Numbered from the stretch's first letter, positions 29,871 through 39,724 are shown. The stretch: DNA of 64,000 bases from Kalmanozyma brasiliensis GHG001 (GCF_000497045.1 NW_015961991.1:372812-436811); one strand, 5' to 3'. Made by a program: numbers and translations. Notes: generated by a model from the sequence alone, not told the origin.

Positions 29871-30368
29871 CTATTCCTGAACGTAACGCCGGCGCATTGT
29901 CCTGTACTTCTTGAGTGAATACAGCGTTTCCGTTTCTTTTGCGGCAGGCGATACGAACCACGCAAGGAAGCAATGCTCATCAGTCACCATCACTTGTATC
30001 GATGTACTGAGCCGTGGCCGCGACACTTACCCTTCTTGACAAACTCAGCCAGATCCAGTTTCGCCTTGATCTCCTTTTCGTCTGTGAGGTGAGCGTTTCG
30101 CGCAAACATCCCTCGCAACTTGCCGAGGAAGTTGTACTTCGGATCCGGGTAGTCTCGTCCAAGACGATGGAGCTGTGAAGGCAAGAAGCGAGTGCAGAGT
30201 CATGCGGGTTAGCTCAAAGTGATGTCATGTGGCTGTGGCGTTTTAATGGGCGGATAGAGAAGGGCAGCAAGCGTGCGGTGGTGAGAGGCACAGCGGTCTC
30301 GATGGGATACTTGCCTCCTTGTACAACCCGATGGCTCTCGCCCGCATGGGATGGCCGAGTGGCGGCAT
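29871..30368 (-). CDS. ETFRF1/LYRM5-like mitochondrial LYR protein (three exons)
   Basis: I assembled this gene from three short exons: 30315-30368, 30031-30172 and 29871-29935. Intron 1 (30173-30314) has a GC donor in the context AG|GCAAGT and ends CAG; intron 2 (29936-30030) has GTAAGT and ends AAAAG. The 86-residue product begins MPPLGHPMRARAIGLYKE and continues LHRLGRDYP, a RNAHLTDEKEIKAKL block and ETLYSLKKYRTMRRRY. This matches the LYRM5/ETFRF1 pattern end to end at the family's usual length of about 88. The LYR-like motif reads LYK. Homologues bind electron-transfer flavoprotein in the mitochondrial matrix and displace its FAD. It is tail-to-tail with the SDR and divergent from the UXT-like gene. 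Confidence 0.85.
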
Positions 30369-30651
30369 GGTGACAGCCCTCCTTATTAGTGCGCCGTCCT
30401 GGCGAACGTCTTGAAGCGGTCCTGCTTTGCCGTTGACCGTGCGTTTGAGGTGATGGCTGATGTGGTGGCAAGTGAACCGGCAACACCTTTCGACAAGGGT
30501 CTTTCATGCTCCACACGTCTGAATCACAATTCCGTCAGCCGAACAAGTCACCGCTCAAAAAAGCGCGACCAAAAAGAGGGTCCAGAAATTCACTAGCCTT
30601 CCATCTTCTCATCCTCATCCTCACTTCTTGTGTCAAGCAACGACTCGAACG

Positions 30652-31258
30652 ATGGACCGCTTCCAGCAACCCTCCGAGCTGGACGAGGCGACCAAAGCCC
30701 AAACGGCAGACGCGCTCGTCAAGTCGCGTCAGTTCCTTACCACCCGTCTGCTGCCGGACCTGGAACGGGCAAATCGTGACCACCAGAGTCTGGTCGCGCA
30801 GATCGACGAGTACAGGAAGCTGCGCGAGACGCTACGGTCCCTAGACACCGATGAAGGGCGGATGAAGAACGAGAGCGTAGTGGACAAGGGAGCGACGCTG
30901 TTGGCGGATGTGGGTGGTGGAGTAGCCGTTCCGACTCAACTGTAAGTCCATACTGCCACTAGTCAGCGAAAGGTTTAGATGCGGGACACTCGCGCTGACG
31001 AACGTTGCCTTCGATCGACCGCACAGGCTGCAAGACGAGAAACCGATCATCTCGCTAGGTCTCGCCAACTTCTACGCACAACTCACAAACAGGGAGGCGA
31101 GAGCCTTTATCAACAAGAAGCTCACCCTGCTCGAGGCGAAACGAGATCGAGCGATCGACAAGCTCGCCCAGATCGAAGCGCACATTCATCTCACGTCTGC
31201 TTCCATCACGCAGCTCGACAATTTGCATCGCGGCGGGTCCATCATCGACGATGTATAG
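30652..31258 (+). CDS. UXT-like alpha-class prefoldin protein (two exons)
   Basis: Exons 30652-30941 and 31027-31258 flank an 85 bp intron (donor GTAAGT, acceptor CACAG). The 173-residue product has an N-terminal coiled coil (about 20-75). A short beta region comes next with DKGATLLADVGGG and ISLGLANFYAQLT, then a second coiled coil with NKKLTLLEAK and KLAQIEAHIHL. This coil-hairpin-coil layout and the order of conserved residues match UXT/prefoldin alpha, including the equivalent of its ALGYGFFVELT segment. UXT works in the URI/R2TP prefoldin-like complex and in transcription; a chaperone co-factor role is inferred. The divergent neighbour starts only 283 bp away. Confidence 0.82.
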
Positions 31259-31414
31259 ACCGCCTCTTCAAGCCACGCACCCATCTGTATTTGTACCGTC
31301 ATTGCATCATTTCATATAAGCATAGTACCTGACAGCGTACGAAAGTGAGGCAGAAATCATTCCGAATCATAACCAATCGATCTATATCCATGTCAGGAGC
31401 GTCAGTCGATGGCT

Positions 31415-32959
31415 CTAAACGTCGCGCTTGACGGAGCCGCCGAGCATCCTAGCGAAGAGGGACCTCTTCTTGGCGGGCACCTGTTGCTGAACAAACTGCA
31501 CGTCGTGCTTCTTGTACAGCGTGGCCGAGTCGAGCACCTCGCCGTTGGTTGAGTGGATCATATCGACCTTGAGGTTGTTCTTGTCCTTGAACGTCAACCT
31601 GGCATAACCGTTGTGAAGGTCGTCGACAAAGTCGTTGTAGGCGGGGCGCTGTCCTGCGAGGGAGAGACCCTCGATGTTGCCGGCTGCACCGGCGATGATG
31701 TGCCAGGGCGCCTTGGGGTTGTTCAGACCGGCACTGTCGATGTTGTTACGGTAGGTCGGCTTCTGACGTTGGAGGTTGTGCACGTGACCGGCAACAAAGA
31801 GATCCACACCGTACTGGTAGAAGATGTCTTCAAAGGCAGTCTGGCATTCGGAGCAGACGTTGTCCGACTCTCCAGTGCTGTACCACGGTCGGTGACCCAA
31901 AGCAATCACCCAGGGAGTCACGGTGCGGTCGACGGAAGCAAGATCGGTCTTGATGAAGTCCAACTGCTGGTTCATGCGGCCGTATGGACCCGCGCCCAGG
32001 TTGGCCGTATCGGGAGCCGAAGGGAAATCAGTCTCAGTGTCGAGCGAGATGAAGTGCACCATGCCGACGTCGTAGCTGTACCAGAACGGCGGCAGGGCAA
32101 GCGACTGCGCCTTGGTTGCGTTGGCCTTGGCGGCGTTGTTGCGAGACTGCGAAGCAAACGTCGTCGGCATGTTGGGGCCAAAGCGCTGCGAGTAGTCGGT
32201 GAAGTTGTACTGGCCTTCGGGGCAGGTGCCGTCTCGATAGCCAATCTCGTAGCAGGCCGCCTCGTGATTGCCGGGCGAAGCCATGTACGGCTTTACAGAC
32301 GAGACATAGCTCAGCTGGTTGAAGAAAAGCTCAGTGATGGCAGCATATGCGTTCTTGCCATCGAGCAGGTTCTGGGGACGGAGGTACCAGTCGTCGGCGT
32401 ACGCAAAGTCGCCTGGGTGCACGACAAAGTCGTACTGATCCTTGCTCTGCACGAGCTGGTCGATGGTAGAGTGCGTAAGACTGGGAGGGATGTTAGGGAT
32501 GTCACGCTTCGTCGTGGTCGTGTAGCCGTCGAGACCATAGACACCCATATCGATGACAGCGTTGACGACAAGCTGCGACGTGTCGCCGGGCTTGGCGGCA
32601 CTCTTGAACGAGAGAGTGGTCGAGTTGGTCGAGTCAATCTTGTAGTAGTAGGTGGTCTTGGGGTTGAGGTTGGGGAGGACGACATTCTGGAACCAGGTTC
32701 GCGAGGTCGGGTAGGTGGTGGAGGAGGAAGAGCAGGCACGCTTGGTGAGCTTCTTAGGGTCCGTACCGTAGGCGACGCATGGCTTGTCGATCTTTTGATA
32801 GGTGTTCCAGGCGACGGAGACGGCGTTGAGCGACTTGTAGGAGAGACGAGTCTGGGTGGGGGTGGTCTTGTCGGCGGGGATGGGAGGGTATTCGTACGCC
32901 GAAGTGGAAGTGGCGGCGGCGATGAGCGCCAGCACGCTTGCGACGGTGAGACTCTTCAT
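31415..32959 (-). CDS. Secreted purple acid phosphatase (metallophosphoesterase)
   Basis: The 514-residue protein starts with a signal peptide (MKSLTVASVLALIAAATSTSA). A fibronectin-like N-terminal domain (about 25-140) follows, then a metallophosphoesterase domain with the five metal-binding blocks: VIDMGVYG (Asp), HPGDFAYADDWY (Asp, Tyr), SPGNHEAAC (Asn-His), VIALGHRPWYS (His) and VAGHVHNLQR (two His). This is a complete purple acid phosphatase centre (Fe plus a divalent metal). It would release phosphate from esters outside the cell. Several N-glycosylation sequons are present. The ATG at 32959 begins the signal peptide; a TATA box sits 64 bp upstream. It is tail-to-tail with the UXT-like gene. 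Confidence 0.92.
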   Translation of the reverse strand: MKSLTVASVLALIAAATSTSAYEYPPIPADKTTPTQTRLSYKSLNAVSVAWNTYQKIDKPCVAYGTDPKKLTKRACSSSSTTYPTSRTWFQNVVLPNLNPKTTYYYKIDSTNSTTLSFKSAAKPGDTSQLVVNAVIDMGVYGLDGYTTTTKRDIPNIPPSLTHSTIDQLVQSKDQYDFVVHPGDFAYADDWYLRPQNLLDGKNAYAAITELFFNQLSYVSSVKPYMASPGNHEAACYEIGYRDGTCPEGQYNFTDYSQRFGPNMPTTFASQSRNNAAKANATKAQSLALPPFWYSYDVGMVHFISLDTETDFPSAPDTANLGAGPYGRMNQQLDFIKTDLASVDRTVTPWVIALGHRPWYSTGESDNVCSECQTAFEDIFYQYGVDLFVAGHVHNLQRQKPTYRNNIDSAGLNNPKAPWHIIAGAAGNIEGLSLAGQRPAYNDFVDDLHNGYARLTFKDKNNLKVDMIHSTNGEVLDSATLYKKHDVQFVQQQVPAKKRSLFARMLGGSVKRDV

Positions 32960-33022
32960 TTTGAGTGAGGTTGTGTGAGGAATGCTGGACCTGACGGGAA
33001 TGACGAGCACGAGCTATCTTCG

Positions 33023-33030
33023 TTTATATA
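33023..33030 (-). promoter_or_regulatory. TATA box of the purple acid phosphatase gene
   Basis: TATATAAA on the minus strand lies 64 bases before the ATG at 32959. It is one of the clearest core promoter motifs in the window. Confidence 0.55.
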
Positions 33031-34734
33031 GCTCTGAGGCTCGGATGGCAAGGGTGAGCAAAGCTCCTCGGCGCCACACATCAGACAGACTTCGAGCGAA
33101 GGACCGAGGAGGACGACTGCAATGTGACCGTCTCAGGGGCATTCTGACTGGTCTGCCGGGGGCGGCTGGGAAACGTCGGACAGGCGGAGACCTCATGCGG
33201 CGGCAAGAGTTTACGCCGGTCCGCAACACATCAGGCCATCTCGTTAAGCGATGCCGCGGTTGGAAGTCCGAACGAGATCTGGACACGACCGCTCGCATAG
33301 ATGCTCGCATGAACAATTCTTCAGCCCTTCAGGAGCCCAGAACATGTAGCAGGAGCGAAGGCGTCGGGGCAATTGTCGGAGTGAAAGCACGTACGCCGTT
33401 GCAGAGCTCACTTAAGCGAAGGTTTGAGGGTTTGCCGTAGGAGAGGCAATACGAAGCACGTTGGCGGCATCTCGTCGGCTAGGGAAGCGATACGGTCAAG
33501 AAAGGTCTCAGGAACGTTGCCACCATACAAACACGGAAACTACTGGCCGACTCAGGGGCAAGTGAGAGCCTCTCCTGAACGTTACTTTCACGACCGAACA
33601 AATCTGCAACGTCGAGCAGGGTCACTGAACACGTTTTCTCGCTTAAATTGACAGCCCACCCACGGTTTCTCAAGAGCGACGAGATTGAGATTCAAGAAGG
33701 CCCAGGCGTGAACTTTCTTTCGGACGGTGGTTCCGGCCCTAGTTTTCGCTCAACGTGGACATCAATGTCCCGGACATCCGCTTGAAGAGGGTTGACCGAA
33801 CGGGGCAACAAGCCAGACTGAGAGTGGCCGCCATGATGTCAAAGCATGAACTGTCAAAAAGAAGGTTTGGATACGAATCAGCGTTCTCATGCGGCGCTTC
33901 ACGTCAAAACCCGAAATTCTGGCAGCACGTTTTTGATTTTGTCAGATCGGGAGATGGCCAAATCGGGGCTTGTCGACGTTCGATCGACTCGATCTAGAAG
34001 AAAGGGTCGTCCACGCCTCGCCGGTCCCTGTAGCTTAAAATTTCCCGGAATTTGAATTTGGTTGCGCGACAGAGACTCGCCTGCAGCCACTCAGAGAGCA
34101 AGCGGGCTGAAGTTCCCCGCACTGCCCTCGCACAACCACCAACACGGGCCAATCACAGCCGGCCGAGCTGAGACTAAAAAAGCGAAGCTCTTAATCTCTT
34201 ACGCTCAACGGCGTTCCTCTAAGCTGATTTGCGAGCATGATGTGAATCTTCGAGAAAAGCTGAGCTTGGCTTGAGCCCCTCAAGGCAAGCTCAAGGGCGA
34301 GAGGATAAGGGAGAGCAAGTCAATCATCGACAAGTGTGGTCTATGCTCCTAAAAACCTTATCGCGTGCTCTGGGATTTCCAGGAACAAGCGAGTGGCGAA
34401 GCGCACCGAATCCTGTCCCGCCGTGGTGAGCCAAAGTAGTGGACCCTGGACAAGGGCTTCTTCAAGGTACCATTACTTCCCATCATCTCGACGACGTCTT
34501 TCGCCATCCGTTCACTTCCGTCGTCCACCTCGCTGCTTCACATCTCAGCTTCCACTCTTCCGATTTAAATACCCCTGACACCGTCTTCCGACTACGTACC
34601 AGCAAAAATCACTCTTCAAAAGCAAAGCATCTTCGCTCTTAGTGAGAGCCCATTTCCTCATGCTCTGAAAGCACTGTGGACTCAACCGCAACACGGCCTT
34701 TTCTGAAGTCATTCCACCCAATAGGGCTTCCACA
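33031..34734. other. 1.7 kb gene-free region
   Basis: The segment is more A/T-rich than coding DNA nearby, especially at 33830-34060. Only short frames without domains are found. It separates the divergent purple acid phosphatase gene and the gene starting at 34735. A TTTAAAT element lies near 34564. Confidence 0.5.
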
Positions 34735-35931
34735 ATGACTGCTGTCGCCTCGGCATCTCTTCCAGCACTGGGTGCAACGCTTGCTCCGTCCTCGTCGACG
34801 CCTGCCATCGCGCGCGAGGAGCCCGCAAGTACCAGAGGCGCCACTCGGCCGCCTTCTCGTCCTCAGCTTCGTCTGCCGCAACAGCCTGAAAGCGATACAC
34901 ATCGACATCCACTCAAGCGCAAATGGAAAAGCTTTGTCAACTTCTTCGCACTTCCCATCCGTACTTACTACCTCGAGCCACCGGGGCTAGCCTACCGCAA
35001 CGAGCTGCGAGCCAGGCGTAGCCCTGCATGGGACGACAACGATGATCGTCCGTCCTTTTGGCCTTGCCCTGCGTACACGGATCAGGTCGGAGACGACGAG
35101 ATGGTGCTCTTCAAAGCGCAGGAAGAAGCCGAGGCGCTCGCTGCTTTGCAACGGGGTCAACAGGCTGCAACCGCTGGTGCTGACACAGTGCACATCAGTA
35201 CGGACGGACAAATGCTTTCGTCCGAAGACTCGGAGTTCCGAGATGTTCCCACGGACGACGACGACGACGACGACGAGGAGCAATATCACCAGAGCGCTGG
35301 CCGCCCTGTTTGGTCAAGCAGGTGGCCACCGACGCCGCCCGAGGCTTCTTCCGTGTCTGCCTTCCAGCCAATCGCAGCAGGCCCTTCTCCTCGATACGAG
35401 ATTTCGGATCCTCTTTCCATCTCCCCTCAAGCACCAGCATCAGCCTCGGCTGCTCAGCCAATCTCCGCTTCGCAACGCCCGCAGGTACACATCCGCACAC
35501 GCACAACCAGCAATCTCGCATCGACCGATCAGCCCCTCTTCAACAACGGGATCACCATGTCTCGGCACCTCTCCACGCCTCTTTCGCCCACCGTCGTCTC
35601 TTCATCGCCCCCGACTCCCGCCCTCTCGTCGAGCCTGTTCCTGCGCCGCAACCGAGCGCAGACCAACGCTGCTCGACCCACGCTCACAGGCCGCAACATC
35701 TCCGAACCACTTAGCTGGACACTGGTACGCTCGCAGTACTCCTACCCGAAACGCGGTCTCACGTCGGAACAGCTCAAGTTCCTCAGCTCGGTCGAATCAC
35801 TGGGCAGGTTTGGCATTGCAGCTACCTCACCCGATGTCGCGCCATCACCTGCTTACGAGTCGGCGCCGAGAGGTGGGGCCAACGACTACGGCTTCCCGCT
35901 CACACCAGGCAGCAGCAGTCAGCAGCCATAA
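34735..35931 (+). CDS. Disordered hypothetical protein
   Basis: I do not recognise a family. The 398-residue protein has a Ser/Ala/Pro-rich N-terminus. A short conserved-looking core at about 60-115 (KRKWKSFVNFFALPIRTYYLEPPG, shown here only in outline, then PSFWPCP) is rich in aromatic residues. A Glu/Asp-rich helix and a run of seven Asp near 174-180 follow. The C-terminal half has Ser/Pro tracts with TPPE- and SPP-type phosphorylation sites and ends with a segment around SYPKRGLTSEQLKFLSSVESLGRFG. No signal peptide or membrane span is evident. Uniform C/G-ending codon use supports a real gene. Confidence 0.6.
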   Translation: MTAVASASLPALGATLAPSSSTPAIAREEPASTRGATRPPSRPQLRLPQQPESDTHRHPLKRKWKSFVNFFALPIRTYYLEPPGLAYRNELRARRSPAWDDNDDRPSFWPCPAYTDQVGDDEMVLFKAQEEAEALAALQRGQQAATAGADTVHISTDGQMLSSEDSEFRDVPTDDDDDDDEEQYHQSAGRPVWSSRWPPTPPEASSVSAFQPIAAGPSPRYEISDPLSISPQAPASASAAQPISASQRPQVHIRTRTTSNLASTDQPLFNNGITMSRHLSTPLSPTVVSSSPPTPALSSSLFLRRNRAQTNAARPTLTGRNISEPLSWTLVRSQYSYPKRGLTSEQLKFLSSVESLGRFGIAATSPDVAPSPAYESAPRGGANDYGFPLTPGSSSQQP

Positions 35932-36130
35932 GCACTCCCAACAGGGGCTCATCGCTCTCTTCTTAAGGCTCGGTAGATCCGACCCTCTTTTCACATCACA
36001 CTACGCATGCATACACTCTTTCTCCGTCCCATTCGCATCTGCATACCTCTCTCTCTCTGTCAAGTTTCGTATTGCTCAATCTCATTCCGTCTAGACTTGT
36101 AGTTGTGATCTTGGGTATATTTTGCTGCGG

Positions 36131-37606
36131 TCAGAACACTCGACCGGAACCTCTGCATCGATAGCACGTCTCGTCGCCGAGCCAGAAGCTCTCGATGATG
36201 CCTCGTCCGTTGCATTCGAAGCAGAGTCTGCCACCTATTCGTGGGTCACCGGGTAGGACCACTAGTGCTCCGGGTGGTCGAGCGCCATACCACCCTTGGT
36301 GGGCTGGCTGCACCGTGACGTAGGGATTGGGACCGCCGGGGTTGGGACCGAAGCCGCCGACGAAGCCGCCTGGTGGTGGGGGTTGGTGGTAGCCTGGTCC
36401 TGGACCGTAGGGTGAGGGACCGGGCGAGAAGGGGGGATGCTGAGGAGGAGGATGAGTCGGTGGTGGTGGTCCGTGGCCGGGTGGCGGCATTGGTGGTGCA
36501 ACGTACTGCGATGGTAGACGCTGGTCTTCTGTGACGTTGCTGGCGTCCTGGTAGTTGGGTGGGACGTCTGACATGCGTGCTCCTTCCGTCTCTGCATCCA
36601 CAGAGGGCGGTGTACGTGGCGGCCTGGTCGGCTGCTGCTGCTGCGGAGGATGCGGTGGTGGTGCGTGAACAGGCGGGCCATAGCCTCCATACCCCGGCTG
36701 AACAGGGCTCAGCGGACCGCCGAACCCTCCACCACCAGCACCAGGATACCCACCCAGCATGTGTCCGTGACTCGGCCTTCCACCCAACCCCGCTCCCATA
36801 GGTGGTCCACCTAGCACCGGCAACGGCTTCTGAAAGTGACTCGTCGCCCCGTTCAACCCGGTCGAATAGCTCATGGCCGCCGAGTACGTCTTGCCGTACT
36901 TGTCCCAACAGCTCTTGTGCGGGTTGTTGGGGTCACCATGCTTGAAGCCCGTGTCGTTGCATTTGGGACAGCCGCGCCAGTCGCGAGGGTAGACCAGGAT
37001 CTTGCCCTTCCGTAGCAAGGGCTGGCCAGGCGTAGGGACCGTCGTAGGTCGGTACGAGTCGGTGGGCCTCAAGCTCGGTCGAGATGATGAAGATGATGAC
37101 GAGGGCGGTGGTGCCGAGGGCGGAGCATACACAGACGGCGAAGTGACTGCCGGTGGGGCTGCGTGGGTGCTCGAGGAGGTTCGCGAGTGGTGTGAGTCAA
37201 GGCTCGGTCGAATTGCCGCCGGTTGTGATAGCGCAGGACTTGGTGGTGCGGCGTACGTTCGGGGTGGAAGGGCCGGTGTTGTGCTTGAAGTAGGTGCGAT
37301 GGTTGTACCAGTTTGCTGAGGCGTGACACCGGTCTCGAAGGGGTTCGTGGATGCTGTAGTCGCGGAAGCGGCGGTGACACTTGCCGCGCCCGTTCCGCTG
37401 CTCTGCTCTTCTGGCGCCAAGAACGGGTTGCGTGATGCGGTGGTAGCTGCAGGAGGTCCGGCTGCCGTACTGTGTGTGGCATTGCTGCTAGGTGCTGCAC
37501 TCGTCGTCGAACTTGCCTCATTAGTAGGGGAACCTATTGGCTCGTACGGGGGTGGAGCATCGTCTGGTACCGGATCAATGTCGGCATCGTTGGTGCGCGA
37601 CGACAT
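36131..37606 (-). CDS. HUA1-like proline-rich protein with zinc-ribbon repeats
   Basis: The 491-residue protein resembles yeast Hua1. A Ser/Thr/Pro-rich N-terminus carries PPPY (residues 19-22). A cysteine motif follows near 212, CPKCNDTGFKHGD, preceded by LVYPRDWRG. A long Gly/Pro-rich stretch contains PPNY, and a terminal DnaJ-type CFECNGRGIIESFWLGDETCYRCRG motif (two CxxCxGxG-like knuckles) ends the protein. Hua1 is a cytoplasmic protein linked to actin patch/endocytic machinery and ubiquitin ligase Rsp5; the two PPxY motifs here are WW-domain ligands and fit that link. The molecular function is not established. It is tail-to-tail with the gene at 34735 and divergent from the cyclophilin. 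Confidence 0.8.
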   Translation of the reverse strand: MSSRTNDADIDPVPDDAPPPYEPIGSPTNEASSTTSAAPSSNATHSTAAGPPAATTASRNPFLAPEEQSSGTGAASVTAASATTASTNPFETGVTPQQTGTTIAPTSSTTPALPPRTYAAPPSPALSQPAAIRPSLDSHHSRTSSSTHAAPPAVTSPSVYAPPSAPPPSSSSSSSRPSLRPTDSYRPTTVPTPGQPLLRKGKILVYPRDWRGCPKCNDTGFKHGDPNNPHKSCWDKYGKTYSAAMSYSTGLNGATSHFQKPLPVLGGPPMGAGLGGRPSHGHMLGGYPGAGGGGFGGPLSPVQPGYGGYGPPVHAPPPHPPQQQQPTRPPRTPPSVDAETEGARMSDVPPNYQDASNVTEDQRLPSQYVAPPMPPPGHGPPPPTHPPPQHPPFSPGPSPYGPGPGYHQPPPPGGFVGGFGPNPGGPNPYVTVQPAHQGWYGARPPGALVVLPGDPRIGGRLCFECNGRGIIESFWLGDETCYRCRGSGRVF

Positions 37607-37962
37607 GTCGAGCTTGACTTCAGCCGACCAGCACCTTGACTGCTGATGTCCGCTCGGAGGCCCGCCAGAGGCAAATAGGGAAACGATGATGGTTGACAGA
37701 GGTCAAAGTGCGGAAGGCTTTGGTGGGCTGTGTCTGTGCGTTATCGAGTCTTGGCGCACAGCGTTGCTCAAATTCGAGGTGGAGCGTACAAGCCGTCCAG
37801 AAAGCCGCGGAAGTCGGACAGACCCTTTCCAAAGAGATCTTCTCGCTTTCTTCTCATCCTTCTCGACTCGGTCCATCTCTTCTCACCATCGGCATCAGTC
37901 TTCGTTGCTGCTTGGACACAGTCAGGCTGCAATAGCTGCTCGTGCTCCAATACCGCACAACC
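37607..37962. other. Divergent promoter region of HUA1-like and cyclophilin genes
   Basis: 356 bp between the two starts; no additional gene or clear TATA box is seen. Confidence 0.5.
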
Positions 37963-38469
37963 ATGTCGGTCACTCTGCACACCACGCTCGGTGACGTGAA
38001 GGTCGAGGTCTTCTGCGACACAACGCCTCGTGCAGCCGAAAACTTCCTCGGCCACTGCGCCGCCGGCACCTACGACGACGTCAAGTGGCACCGCAACATC
38101 AAGAGTTTCATGATCCAGACGGGTGATCCGAGTGGCACAGGCAAAGGAGGCCAGTCCATCTGGGGCAAGCCTTTCGCAGACGAGATTCGCTCGACACTCA
38201 AATTCGACCGCCGAGGCATCGTTGCCTGTGCCAATGCGGGACCCGACACCAACAAGTCGCAGTTCTTCATCACATACGCCAAGCAGGCTCATCTCGACGG
38301 CAAGTACACCATTATCGGCAGAGTCATCGATGGTGCCGAAGATGGAGGTACGCTGGATGCAATGGAAGCTGTACCGGTGGATGCGAAGAACAGACCAACT
38401 AGCGAGATCAGGATGACCGGCGTAACCGTGCACGCTAATCCTGTTGCAATGAAGGCGATAGGCAAATGA
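37963..38469 (+). CDS. Peptidyl-prolyl cis-trans isomerase, PPIL3-type cyclophilin
   Basis: The 168-residue protein is a minimal single-domain cyclophilin. It begins SVTLHTTLGDVKVEVFCD and retains the catalytic and cyclosporin-site pattern: KWHRNIKSFMIQTGDP, GKPFADEI, ACANAGPDTNKSQFFITY and HLDGKYTIIGRVIDG. The opening, the short loops and the length correspond to PPIL3/Cyp10-class spliceosomal cyclophilins rather than CypA. It would isomerise Xaa-Pro bonds, probably in the nucleus/spliceosome. The ATG at 37963 is preferred because the family begins exactly there. It is intronless and 93 bp from the convergent gene. Confidence 0.9.
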   Translation: MSVTLHTTLGDVKVEVFCDTTPRAAENFLGHCAAGTYDDVKWHRNIKSFMIQTGDPSGTGKGGQSIWGKPFADEIRSTLKFDRRGIVACANAGPDTNKSQFFITYAKQAHLDGKYTIIGRVIDGAEDGGTLDAMEAVPVDAKNRPTSEIRMTGVTVHANPVAMKAIGK

Positions 38470-38562
38470 AGGCTTTATTGCGAACGAAGACGGAAAAAGG
38501 TCGTGTTCTCTGCAAGCCGACCGCCTGGACTCGGTCATGCTGGTGTCGGCAGAGTGCAGCGC

Positions 38563-39290
38563 TCAGACGTGCGCAGCTGCGCCAGCAGCGACACCATTAC
38601 CGAAGGTGGTCTCTCCAAAGCCCGAGCCAGTACCCGTACCTGAAGCAACCTTCATCTCTGACGCAGGCAAGCTGCCGGAGCCTCCGTTCGGGGCCGCGCC
38701 CCCTGCTCCTCCCTGCGCTTGACTGGAACCCATCGCAGCCCCAGCTGCGGCTCGCTCTTCCAGCCAAGATCTAAAGTCGTCCTTCAGACGGATTTGCCCA
38801 CGATCATCCACCGTGTCCCAAGGGTACTGAGCGTTGAATTGTTTCACCGGAATCGGCTGCGTCCAGCCAGGAGGCAGCACCCACGTAGCTGTCGTCCACA
38901 ACATCGAACCGCAAATGTTGGTTAGCAACGTCCAGAACAAACCACGAACGCTCTGCCAAGCTCGAACTTACGATTGCGGCAAAGACCCTTTTCGGTGGCG
39001 TGCGAATGTCCCAACAGATCGTCGAACCAGTTGCTGCGCTTTCGAAGTCCCTTCAGCAGCATGTGGCCCGTCTCTGGGTCCACGGGGACCAGGCGGCCCG
39101 TGTCGGTGCACATGTAGTTTTTCGTCATACCGGATAGGTACCAGTCTTTGAGTTGACCGCCGATGTTCCGCTTCTTGGCTGCTCTGCTGTTCAACGGTAC
39201 GGATCGCTTGCTCGTCAGAGCATGACAGTCGGCGACGAAGACCGCAGCCGATAGCAGTAGGAATAGAATGCAAGTCTTGTTGGTCAACAT
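38563..39290 (-). CDS. Secreted protein with Kex2-type sites, unknown function (two exons)
   Basis: Exons 38972-39290 and 38563-38888 are joined across an 83 bp intron (donor GTAAGT, branch-like GCTAAC, acceptor CGACAG). The product has 214 residues. Residues 1-24 form a strong signal peptide (core ILFLLLSAAVFVA). Dibasic sites follow at KR28-29 and KKR39-41, then a compact segment of about 110 residues rich in Trp/Tyr (DWYLSGM, SNWFDDLLGH, TWVLPPGW, YPWDTVDD). The C-terminus is Gly/Ala/Ser low complexity. Only two cysteines remain after cleavage. No family is recognised. It is a candidate secreted effector or wall-associated protein. The splice joins Asn106 to PTWVLPPGW in frame. Confidence 0.7.
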
Positions 39291-39724
39291 GGCGCTTGGA
39301 TGTGTAGGGACGAGAAAGGACTGTGAGTTGTGATGGTGGTCAAAGACAATGCTTGAGTAGCATCGCTGGTCTCCGTCTCTGAGCTGACCGTCGCTTTCAA
39401 TCACACGTCGACTTCATTCGCCTGCAGTGGGAAAGTGAGTGGGAGTGTGTGTTGTCGCTATCCGTTGTGATGAGGTGGGGCATTTCATATCAGGTCCCCG
39501 ATTTTGGACCAGATCTTGATTTTGCGCATGCGCAGGGTGGAGGCCCTCGCTGCTTTCAAAGCCGGGAACTTCTTAGTCACCGAAGTTCTGCGCACGTTCA
39601 TCCTTCCAGGTGTCTTGCCTCTCACCATCAAGGCCCCCAATCGTTGTCAGATAGACCAGCTCGCAGCATATCATGCACTCCTAGCATCTCTCAGGCGCTA
39701 CGACGACGCCGTCGTTACCGATCG
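39291..39724. other. Divergent promoter region of the secreted-protein and mL44-like genes
   Basis: The open frame of the downstream gene extends back to 39449 but that part lacks a conserved domain. No other gene is seen. Confidence 0.5.

Noticed and set aside
31553..32968. 471-codon frame antisense to the purple acid phosphatase
   Set aside because: Val/Gly/Arg-rich shadow of the real gene without any recognisable domain.
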